From UBA4655 sp964585575 (GTDB lineage Bacteria > Planctomycetota > Planctomycetia > Pirellulales > UBA1268), in contig CAZPEM010000128.1 of NCBI GenBank assembly GCA_964585575.1, forward strand, positions 1 through 9,189: DNA of 9,189 nt, in the 5' to 3' direction. Below, in pieces: positions 1 to 4,980 of this stretch. Made by a program: the position numbers and the translations under genes. How positions within the stretch are numbered: position 1 is the stretch's first letter; every line of letters begins with the position of its first letter. Below the pieces are notes generated by a model. That model made no database searches. It was not told where the DNA came from and saw only the letters and a list, made by a program, of their open reading frames with translations.

Positions 1-15
1 GCGGACATGCAGTGA

Positions 16-48
16 GCGAAGGTCCGGAGGACCGAAGCGAACGTCCGG
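16..48. repeat. short GC-rich direct and inverted repeats at left edge
   Basis: GCGAAGGTCCGG (16-27) recurs as GCGAACGTCCGG (37-48), 11 of 12 bases identical at a 21-bp interval. Between them GGTCC-GGA-GGACC (21-33) is a perfect 5-bp inverted repeat. CGGAC at 2-6 can also pair with GTCCG at 43-47. The arrangement resembles the tail of a REP-like intergenic palindrome cut by the window edge. No coding signal is seen here. Identity as a dispersed repeat is inferred. Confidence 0.35.
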
Positions 49-133
49 CCAGGGGTACGGGCAGCCCCGAACCCAGCAGCGTTGCTTTTGCCCGTGGTTG
101 CATTTTCGGGCCGACCCGCTAAACTGCTCGCTC

Positions 134-150
134 GTGGGTTTTTGACCCAC
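134..150. promoter_or_regulatory. candidate MraZ operator, copy 1 (overlaps -35)
   Basis: GTGGGTTTTTGACCCAC is a perfect 6-bp inverted repeat with a 5-base centre; its core is TGGG-N7-CCCA. TGGG-type boxes upstream of mraZ are the known binding sites of MraZ in E. coli, although there they are direct repeats at about 10-bp intervals. Here the boxes face each other. The right half overlaps the predicted -35 hexamer of the mraZ promoter, as expected for an autorepressor site. Binding by this MraZ is inferred. Confidence 0.5.
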
Positions 151-169
151 ATAGATCATTTTGAATAAT
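142..169 (+). promoter_or_regulatory. predicted sigma70-type promoter for mraZ
   Basis: TTGACC (142-147) matches the -35 consensus at five of six positions. AATAAT (164-169) matches the -10 at five of six, with a 16-bp spacer. The spacer and -10 form an AT-rich island in otherwise very GC-rich DNA. Transcription would start near 175-178, inside the second palindrome, leaving a leader of roughly 50 nt before the GTG at 225. Confidence 0.5.
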
Positions 170-174
170 TTTTC

Positions 175-190
175 GTGGGTTTTGTGCCCA
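175..190. promoter_or_regulatory. candidate MraZ operator, copy 2 (overlaps start site)
   Basis: GTGGGTTTTGTGCCCA repeats the TGGG-N7-CCCA geometry of the upstream copy, exactly 41 bp downstream (TGGG at 135 and at 176), about four helical turns. The shared left half extends to TCGTGGGTTTT in both copies (132-142 and 173-183). It coincides with the predicted transcription start. An AAAGTG motif, like the MraZ box described in mollicutes, follows at 191-196. Confidence 0.48.
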
Positions 191-211
191 AAAGTGCCAT
201 GGAGGGCATTC

Positions 212-218
212 GAGGTGA
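212..218 (+). promoter_or_regulatory. ribosome binding site of mraZ
   Basis: GAGGTGA is an uninterrupted match to the anti-Shine-Dalgarno complement and ends 6 nt before the GTG at 225. It decides the GTG start, since no ATG lies in frame nearby. Confidence 0.7.
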
Positions 219-224
219 CGGTCG

Positions 225-713
225 GTGACTTCCCCTTCCCCGGAGCTCCTGATCGGCGAATTCGTCCGCACGCTGGACGAACGGCACCGGATTGCCATTC
301 CGACGGAACTTGCAGAGCCGCTCATGGCACAGGGCGACCGATGCGTGATCGCGAAGGAACGGGACGGGTGCCTGTCGCTCTGGGCGAGCTCCGTCTGGGA
401 GCCGCGAATCACCTCGGCCGTCGAGGTCATCCGCAGCAAGCTCACGGCGGGCCTGCTTGCCCAACGGGTCGGGGAAGTGCAGCAGCTCGGCCGATTGCTC
501 TCGACCCGACACCGTCCAGTGACGCTGGCGGCCCGCGGGCGGCTGGTGCTCCCGGAGGGGTTTCGGGAATTTCTCGGCGTGGAGCCCGGGGGCGACCTGG
601 TCGTCGTGGGCGCCGCGGTCTGCGTCGAGCTGTGGAGGCCGGACGCCTGGCAGGGCTTCGTCGCGGCGGAGATGCCCCAGTTCCGGGATCGCTTCGACCA
701 GCTCACCGCCTGA
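225..713 (+). CDS. mraZ: MraZ family transcriptional regulator (orphan, outside a dcw cluster)
   Basis: This is a DNA-binding regulator of the MraZ/AbrB-like swapped-hairpin fold, 162 aa (E. coli MraZ has 152). Two MraZ half-domains are visible. The first is at residues 11-55, with GEF at 11-13 and the DNA-contact loop LDERHRIAIP at 17-26 (the DxxxR residues are D18 and R22). The second is at about 98-145, with LAARGRLVLP at 101-110 and ending in VELWRPDAW. In the second loop the usual Asp is Ala102, so one of the two DxxxR motifs is degenerate. In most bacteria mraZ heads the division/cell-wall cluster before rsmH. Here the next gene is a thioredoxin-NHL protein on the same strand, 174 bp away. 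The GTG start has a strong ribosome binding site. The paired palindromes upstream suggest autorepression. Family assignment is secure. Its target genes are unknown. Confidence 0.88.
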   Translation: MTSPSPELLIGEFVRTLDERHRIAIPTELAEPLMAQGDRCVIAKERDGCLSLWASSVWEPRITSAVEVIRSKLTAGLLAQRVGEVQQLGRLLSTRHRPVTLAARGRLVLPEGFREFLGVEPGGDLVVVGAAVCVELWRPDAWQGFVAAEMPQFRDRFDQLTA

Positions 714-723
714 ACGATTCTTC

Positions 724-855
724 AGCCATGCCCGGGAGAGACGATCGCCTACGAACCTGTCGGCCTCATCTCCTGCAGGGTCATCGATAGCCACGGAACG
801 GAACCCGAAAGCACGGATGCTCTCACGGGACCTCTTCCGGGCATGGCTTTTTTTT
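724..855 (+). terminator. long-stem intrinsic terminator or attenuator leader before the NHL gene
   Basis: AGCCATGCCCGGGAGAG (724-740) pairs with CTCTTCCGGGCATGGCT (832-848), a 17-bp stem with a single G-U pair (736/836), followed at once by eight T (848-855). This is the form of a rho-independent terminator, but it closes a 91-nt loop. The same 5' arm can also pair with CTCTCACGGG (820-829), 9 of 10 positions, so two helices compete for it. A local hairpin is possible inside the loop: CCCG 804-807 with CGGG 826-829, and GCA 811-813 with TGC 818-820. The element begins 11 bp after the mraZ stop and ends 32 bp before the next ATG. It may simply end mraZ transcription, or it may control the downstream gene. 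I recognise no known riboswitch class. Confidence 0.6.
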
Positions 856-876
856 CCTTCGCGAGTCGCCGTTCAC

Positions 877-883
877 GAGGAGG
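877..883 (+). promoter_or_regulatory. ribosome binding site of the thioredoxin-NHL gene
   Basis: GAGGAGG lies 4 nt before the ATG at 888 and fixes that start. The in-frame ATG at 843 has no such site and lies inside the 3' arm of the terminator stem. Confidence 0.7.
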
Positions 884-887
884 CCCC

Positions 888-3104
888 ATGAGATCCGCTT
901 CCCGCAGCCTGGGTCCCGCCGCCGCGTGGGTTGCAGCCTCATGCCTCGCGATCGCCGCCGTCACGCCGTCGGCCGCGCGGGCGGCCGATGCCGAACTGCA
1001 TCCGTTCCCGAAGCGGCAGCGGGCGCCCGAATTCAAGCCCGGGCTCCGCTGGCTCAACACGGAAAAGCCGCTCACCATCGAGTCGCTCCGCGGCAAGTTC
1101 GTCGTGCTGGATTTCTGGACCTATTGCTGCATCAACTGCATGCACATCCTGCCCGAGCTTGCGAAGCTCGAGCAGGCTTACCCGAACCAGGTCGTCGTCA
1201 TCGGCGTCCACTCGGCGAAGTTCGACGGAGAGAAACTCGACGACAATGTCCGCCAGGCGGTGCTGCGTCACCGCATCGCGCATCCGGTGGTGAACGACGC
1301 CGACCATGCCATCTGGGACGCCTACGCCGTCACGAGCTGGCCGAGCATCCGAATCATCGATCCCGAGGGCAACTTCATCGCCGGGGAATCCGGAGAACTG
1401 CAATTCGAGATGCTCGACCGGTTCCTGAAGGATGCCATTCCTCACTACCGCATGAACGGCACGCTCGACGAGACTCCGCGGAAGTTCGCGACCGAACGCC
1501 TCGAGACGGCGGGCGTGCTCCGGTTCCCGGGGAAGGTCGTCTTTGACGAGGCGACCGCTCGACTCTTCATCGCCGACAGCGGCAACGACCGCATCGTCGT
1601 CGCGAAGGTCGACCCCGCGGCTCCGGCCCGCGGGACGATCGAGGCCGTGATCGGCTCCGGCCGGACCGGCCGCGACGACGGCGACTTCGACTCGGCGACC
1701 TTCAACCATCCACAGGGCCTCGCGGTCTCGGGACAGGGCGTCCTCTGGATCGCCGACACGGAGAATCACCTGCTCCGCAGGGCCGACCTCGCCACCCGCA
1801 CCGTCAAGACCGTCGCCGGCACCGGCGCCCAGGCTCATGGACCGTGGCCGGGCACGAAGTTCGACCCCGCCCGCCGCCAGCTCGTCACACATCGCCCCGA
1901 CGGCCGCTACGTGGGCGACCCGGCGAAGACGCCGCTCAACAGTCCGTGGGATCTCTGCATCCACGGCGGGGCGGTCTACGTCGCCATGGCCGGGCCGCAC
2001 CAGATCTGGCGGATGCCGCTCGACGCGTCCGAGATCGGTCCGTACGCGGGCAACGGACTCGAGGACGTCGTCGACGGCAAGCTCCTGCCGAAGGTGCCCT
2101 ACCAGGAGGGCACGGCCAGCTTCGCGCAGCCTTCCGGCCTCGCGACCGACGGCGAGCGGCTGTTCGTCGCCGACAGCGAGGGGAGCTCGATCCGCGTCGT
2201 GCCCCTGGCCGATGCGAAGGGGATGGTGCGCGGCGCCGTGCGGACGGTCGTCGGATCCTCGGGCCTCGAGCGGGCGAGGCTTTTCACGTTCGGAGACGTC
2301 GATGGCGACGCCGCGACCGCGAGGTTCCAGCACCCGCTCGGCGTGGCCTGGAACGACGGCACGATCTACGTCGCCGACACGTACAACGGGAAGGTCAAGG
2401 CGATCGACGCGGCCCGCGGCGTCGTGCGGACGGTCGCCGGCGGCGAATCCGCGGACGACCTCGACGAGCCGGCGGGGATCGCCTTCGGCGCCGGGCGGAT
2501 CTGGGTCGCCGACACGAATCACCACCGGATCGTGGTCGTGAATCCTGCCGACGGGTCGATGGAAACCGTCGAGCTTTCCACGACGGACGATCCGCCGAAG
2601 CCGGAGATCACGTTGGCCGCGGCGGAGGCCGAAGAGCGGCATCTGACGCGGCCCAAGGCCGAGCCGGTCCGAGCCGCCCCGGTCCGCGTCGCGCCGCACC
2701 TCGACGCCGACGGCATCCGCACGATCACGATCACGGTCACGCCCGAGCCGCCGAAGGGATGGAAGCTCAACGAACTGATGCCGCTCAAGTGGGAGATCGA
2801 GGCGATCGGCGAGGCCGGACCGGTCGGTGCGGAGGCGCTCCGCCACGTCTTCACCGTCGCGAAGCCGAAGGAGTCGTTCCCCGTGACGCTGCCGCTCGAC
2901 GGCATCGAAGGGTCGGCCGAATTGCTGCTCCTCGTCGAGACCGGCGTCTGCAGCGTCGGCGCGGGGGAATGCCGGCCCGTATCGACCGCGACCCGGATCC
3001 CGGTGACGATCGCCTCGGACGGCAGGCCGACCGGCGAGGTGAAGCTTCCGCTTCCGAAGGTCGCCGGAGGCGGCGGCATCCCCGGCCTCGAGCTGTTTCG
3101 CTGA
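888..3104 (+). CDS. exported thioredoxin-like/NHL beta-propeller protein, NHLRC2-type
   Basis: The product is 738 aa and has the domain order of human NHLRC2 plus a bacterial signal peptide. Residues 1-32 form a Sec signal: basic start, hydrophobic AAAWVAASCLAIAAV, then ARA before Ala33. A TlpA/thioredoxin-like domain covers about 55-190, with WTYCCINC at 77-84 (redox pair Cys81-Cys84, preceded by Cys80) and a cis-Pro loop SWPS at 150-153. From about 210 to 550 an NHL beta-propeller shows six blade motifs such as LFIADSGNDRIVV (226-238), LWIADTENHLL (286-296), VYVAMAGPHQIW, LFVADSEGSSIR, IYVADTYNGK and IWVADTNHHR. A C-terminal beta-sandwich-like part carries two closely spaced cysteines in CSVGAGEC. 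The likely site is the periplasm. Thiol-disulfide activity is predicted from CINC. Substrate and pathway are unknown. It converges with the msrB frame, 10 bp between stops. Family is secure, function open. Confidence 0.85.
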   Translation: MRSASRSLGPAAAWVAASCLAIAAVTPSAARAADAELHPFPKRQRAPEFKPGLRWLNTEKPLTIESLRGKFVVLDFWTYCCINCMHILPELAKLEQAYPNQVVVIGVHSAKFDGEKLDDNVRQAVLRHRIAHPVVNDADHAIWDAYAVTSWPSIRIIDPEGNFIAGESGELQFEMLDRFLKDAIPHYRMNGTLDETPRKFATERLETAGVLRFPGKVVFDEATARLFIADSGNDRIVVAKVDPAAPARGTIEAVIGSGRTGRDDGDFDSATFNHPQGLAVSGQGVLWIADTENHLLRRADLATRTVKTVAGTGAQAHGPWPGTKFDPARRQLVTHRPDGRYVGDPAKTPLNSPWDLCIHGGAVYVAMAGPHQIWRMPLDASEIGPYAGNGLEDVVDGKLLPKVPYQEGTASFAQPSGLATDGERLFVADSEGSSIRVVPLADAKGMVRGAVRTVVGSSGLERARLFTFGDVDGDAATARFQHPLGVAWNDGTIYVADTYNGKVKAIDAARGVVRTVAGGESADDLDEPAGIAFGAGRIWVADTNHHRIVVVNPADGSMETVELSTTDDPPKPEITLAAAEAEERHLTRPKAEPVRAAPVRVAPHLDADGIRTITITVTPEPPKGWKLNELMPLKWEIEAIGEAGPVGAEALRHVFTVAKPKESFPVTLPLDGIEGSAELLLLVETGVCSVGAGECRPVSTATRIPVTIASDGRPTGEVKLPLPKVAGGGGIPGLELFR

Positions 3105-3114
3105 AGCAGGCCGC

Positions 3115-3564
3115 TCACTCCTCGTCGAAGACGAGCGAAGCGGAGTTGATGCAGTACCGAAGGCCGGTCGGGGGCGGGCCGTCGTCGAAGACGTGGCCGA
3201 GGTGGGCACCGCACCGCTTGCAGGTAACCTCGGTGCGATGCATGCCGAGGGACAGATCCAGATGCTCGGCGATCTTCTTGTCTTCGAGCGGCTTCGAAAA
3301 GCTCGGCCAGCCGCAGCCGCTGTCGAACTTCTCCCCCGACTTGAAGAGCGGCTCTCCGCAGCAGACGCAGCGGTATGTCCCCTTCTTCTTCGAGTCCCAG
3401 TACTTCCCGGTGAAGGCCCGCTCGGTCCCCTTTTGGCGGGTGACCTGGAACTGCTCGGTCGTGAGCCGCTTCCGCCACTCGAGGTCGGACTGCGGCAGTT
3501 GGTCGTCCGGAATTCGGCCGGCGACCGCCGGGTTCTTTGCGGCTTGCGGATCGTCTTTCTGCAT
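3115..3564 (-). CDS. msrB: peptide-methionine (R)-S-oxide reductase MsrB, catalytic part
   Basis: MsrB reduces the R epimer of methionine sulfoxide in proteins, using thioredoxin-type reductants. From the ATG at 3564 it is 149 aa, a full MsrB domain. Zinc is bound by two CxxC pairs: Cys66-Cys69 in YRCVCCG and Cys115-Cys118 in CKRC. GCGWPSF (83-89) holds the usual resolving Cys84. The catalytic cysteine is Cys138 in RYCINSAS. The ATG at 3564 has AAGGAG 6 nt upstream and could start a cytosolic enzyme. However, the frame stays open upstream through a Pro-Gly-Gln repeat into the assembly gap at 3642, and a membrane-anchored start with the same repeat lies beyond it. I therefore think the real gene begins at 3928 and that 3564 is an internal methionine or a second start. 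Enzyme identity is secure; the N-terminus is not. Confidence 0.9.
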   Translation of the reverse strand: MQKDDPQAAKNPAVAGRIPDDQLPQSDLEWRKRLTTEQFQVTRQKGTERAFTGKYWDSKKKGTYRCVCCGEPLFKSGEKFDSGCGWPSFSKPLEDKKIAEHLDLSLGMHRTEVTCKRCGAHLGHVFDDGPPPTGLRYCINSASLVFDEE

Positions 3565-3570
3565 GACGGA

Positions 3571-3576
3571 CTCCTT
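3571..3576 (-). promoter_or_regulatory. possible internal ribosome binding site for short MsrB
   Basis: AAGGAG on the minus strand ends 6 nt before the ATG at 3564. The same bases encode Lys-Glu in the open frame that continues upstream, so the match could be chance. If used, it would yield a short MsrB without an anchor. Confidence 0.4.
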
Positions 3577-3583
3577 CTTCACT

Positions 3584-3776
3584 TGCCCTGGCCGAGGCTG
3601 CCCTGGCCGAGATTGCCCCGGCTGAGATTGCCCCGGCTGAGNNNNNNNNNNNNNNNNNNNNNNNNNNNNNNNNNNNNNNNNNNNNNNNNNNNNNNNNNNN
3701 NNNNNNNNNNNNNNNNNNNNNNNNNNNNNNNNNNNNNNNNNGAGATTGCCCCGGCTGAGATTGCCCCGGCTGAGGC
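3584..3776. repeat. 15-bp tandem repeat encoding a Pro-Gly-Gln linker, broken by the gap
   Basis: Units beginning TGCC occur at 3584, 3599, 3614 and 3629 left of the gap and at 3747 and 3762 right of it; a diverged unit starts at 3777. The commonest unit is TGCCCCGGCTGAGAT. On the minus strand it encodes the five-residue repeat (Q/R)PGQ(S/P). The copies touching both gap edges are identical, which explains why assembly failed. The true copy number is unknown. Confidence 0.92.
3642..3741. other. assembly gap, 100 N
   Basis: Exactly 100 ambiguous bases, a conventional placeholder for a gap of unknown size. The 15-bp repeat is out of phase across it: the unit starts at 3629 and 3747 are 118 apart. 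A true length of 12 + 15k bases (for example 87 or 102) would restore the phase. Confidence 0.97.
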
Positions 3777-3928
3777 TGCCCCACGGGCTTCGGCTCACCT
3801 TCTCGGGCTCGGCCTTCATCGGCGTTCCCGTTCCCCGCGGCGATAACGATGACAGCGGCCACGACGACCGCCATGATCGACACGACAAAGGGAATCCACG
3901 GTCGAATCAAGCGATTGCGTGCCGTCAT
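3742..3928 (-). CDS. membrane-anchor and linker start, probably the 5' end of msrB (partial, cut by gap)
   Basis: From the ATG at 3928 the frame encodes a basic head (MTARNRLIR), one strongly hydrophobic segment (about residues 11-31, WIPFVVSIMAVVVAAVIVIAA), a charged stretch rich in Glu, Arg and Lys, and then PGQSQ repeats up to the gap. This is a signal-anchor with the C-terminal side outside the cytoplasm. A cleavable signal is possible, but no clean AxA site is seen. AAGGGGTGA at 3932-3940 is a good ribosome binding site. Across the 100-N placeholder this frame is offset from msrB. Restoring the 15-bp repeat phase puts it exactly in the msrB frame, giving a protein of about 271 aa for a 102-base gap. 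I infer one membrane-tethered MsrB. A separate small protein cannot be excluded until the gap is closed. Confidence 0.65.
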
Positions 3929-3931
3929 GCG

Positions 3932-3940
3932 TCACCCCTT
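3932..3940 (-). promoter_or_regulatory. ribosome binding site for the anchored start at 3928
   Basis: AAGGGGTGA on the minus strand; its AAGGGG core ends 6 nt before the ATG at 3928. It supports 3928 as a real translation start. Confidence 0.6.
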
Positions 3941-3958
3941 CCGGGAAGCTTTCGCCAA

Positions 3959-3964
3959 ATTATA
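3959..3964 (-). promoter_or_regulatory. candidate -10 box overlapping the transporter stop codon
   Basis: A perfect TATAAT on the minus strand, 30 bp before the ATG at 3928, overlaps the TAA stop (3960-3962) of the upstream transporter gene. The best -35 at a 17-bp spacing (3982-3987, TCGATC) matches only three of six bases, so the promoter is uncertain. It would let the anchored msrB gene be transcribed independently of the transporter. Confidence 0.35.
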
Positions 3965-4868
3965 GCCGGTCGCCCCGGCTCGATCGACACGGAAAAACCC
4001 GCTCCAGCTGCACCGTCGTGTGGCCGATACCGAACCGCTCTCCGAGAATTCGGCTCGCCTCCGCGAGAACCCGGTCATGCGCGGCGAGGTCGGGCACGAC
4101 GAGGTGGACGGTCGCCGACACGTCCGACGTGCCCGGGCTCCAGACGTGCAGGTCGTGCACGTCCGCCACCCCTTCGAGCCCCCTGAGCTCGGCGAGGATC
4201 CGCCCGGAGTCGATCGCCCGCGGCGTGGCGTCGAGCGCGAGTTCCAGGCTCTCCCGCAACAGCGACCAGGCCCCCACGGCGATCGCCGCCGTGATCGCGA
4301 GGCTCGCGGCGGGGTCGAGCCAGAGCCACCCCGTCGCCAGCATCGCCAGCCCCGCGACGACGACTCCGACAGAGACCGCGGCATCCGCGACCATGTGGAG
4401 GAACGCGCCGCGGACGTTGAGGTCGCAGCCGCCGCCCCGGTGGAGCATGACGGCCGTCGCCGCGTTCACCACGGTGCCAATCGCCGCCACCGCGATCACC
4501 ATCGGCCCCGCCACCGGCTCCGGCGCGAACAGGCGGCGGACCGCCTCCCAGCCGATCGCTCCGCAGGCGGCGAGCAGGAGCGACGCATTCGCGAGCGCCG
4601 CGAAGATGGTCGTGCGGCGAAATCCCCAGGTGAACCTGGCCGTCGGCGGACGCCTGGCGATCACGCCGGCGCCCCACGCCAGCAGGAGCCCGACGACGTC
4701 GCCCGCATTGTGCCCCGCGTCGGCCACGAGCGCGAGCGAGTCGGCGGCGAATCCCGCGCCGAGCTCGATCATGACGAAGGCGAGGTTGATCGCCACGCCG
4801 ATCGCCATGGCCCGGTCGATGCGGGCGGCGGCACAGGGACCGGCGTGTCGATGAGCGGTGGTGTGCAT
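3960..4868 (-). CDS. cation diffusion facilitator (CDF) metal efflux transporter, zinc-type
   Basis: This is a 302-aa inner-membrane proton/metal antiporter of the CzcD/ZitB branch of the CDF family. The basic, His-containing N-terminus (MHTTAHRH) precedes six predicted membrane segments between about residues 21 and 205. The transport site is visible as HNAGD in TM2 (His53, Asp57) and HMVAD in TM5 (His158, Asp162). The HxxxD/HxxxD pattern in this family usually goes with Zn2+ or Cd2+. The C-terminal cytosolic domain (about 206-302) has the usual VHDLHVWS (237-244) and a late GIGHTTVQLE containing His283. The His-rich loop of some Zn transporters is absent. No convincing ribosome binding site precedes the ATG at 4868; ATG 4931 would add 21 residues rich in Pro and Ser. 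It diverges from the oxidoreductase gene and is followed by the anchored msrB start after 31 bp. Substrate is inferred from motifs only. Confidence 0.85.
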   Translation of the reverse strand: MHTTAHRHAGPCAAARIDRAMAIGVAINLAFVMIELGAGFAADSLALVADAGHNAGDVVGLLLAWGAGVIARRPPTARFTWGFRRTTIFAALANASLLLAACGAIGWEAVRRLFAPEPVAGPMVIAVAAIGTVVNAATAVMLHRGGGCDLNVRGAFLHMVADAAVSVGVVVAGLAMLATGWLWLDPAASLAITAAIAVGAWSLLRESLELALDATPRAIDSGRILAELRGLEGVADVHDLHVWSPGTSDVSATVHLVVPDLAAHDRVLAEASRILGERFGIGHTTVQLERVFPCRSSRGDRL

Positions 4869-4947
4869 CGGGTGCGAGGGCGGGGGCGGGGCGTCCGCGG
4901 AGCCGGCAGGTGATCGGGAAGACTCCGGCATGGTACAAGAAGGTCGT

Positions 4948-4964
4948 CGTATCGACCCCATACG
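4948..4964. promoter_or_regulatory. short inverted repeat in the divergent intergenic region
   Basis: CGTAT-N7-ATACG is a perfect 5-bp inverted repeat 16 bp before the ATG at 4981 and upstream of the transporter on the other strand. It could be an operator serving one or both genes. The arms are short and chance is a real alternative. Confidence 0.25.
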
Positions 4965-4980
4965 GTGGAGTTTCCTCGCC

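Noticed and set aside
156..794. Open frames on both strands overlapping mraZ
   Set aside because: None has family motifs, and all are displaced frames of a gene with a strong ribosome binding site and clear MraZ motifs.
843..887. Upstream ATG (843) as start of the thioredoxin-NHL protein
   Set aside because: It lies in the terminator stem, lacks a ribosome binding site and would bury the signal peptide behind 15 extra residues. The ATG at 888 has GAGGAGG and begins a proper signal sequence.
930..944. Lipobox around Cys19 of the NHL protein
   Set aside because: The residues before Cys19 (Ala-Ala-Ser) do not fit the usual Leu-Ala-Gly pattern, the hydrophobic segment continues past the cysteine, and a good AxA cleavage site follows at residue 32.
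3121..3135. CTCGTC-GAA-GACGAG hairpin as a bidirectional terminator between the convergent NHL and msrB genes
   Set aside because: It lies within the msrB coding end, has only a 6-bp stem and lacks a T run on either strand. A similar sequence recurs at 3183-3193, which fits codon composition.
939..3209. Long open frame on the minus strand opposite the thioredoxin-NHL gene
   Set aside because: Rich in Arg, Asp, Gly and Val with no recognisable domain and no start signal. It is the antisense shadow typical of GC-rich DNA over a clearly conserved gene.
3584..3791. CRISPR array
   Set aside because: Units are contiguous 15-mers without spacers and encode a regular peptide repeat in the msrB frame.
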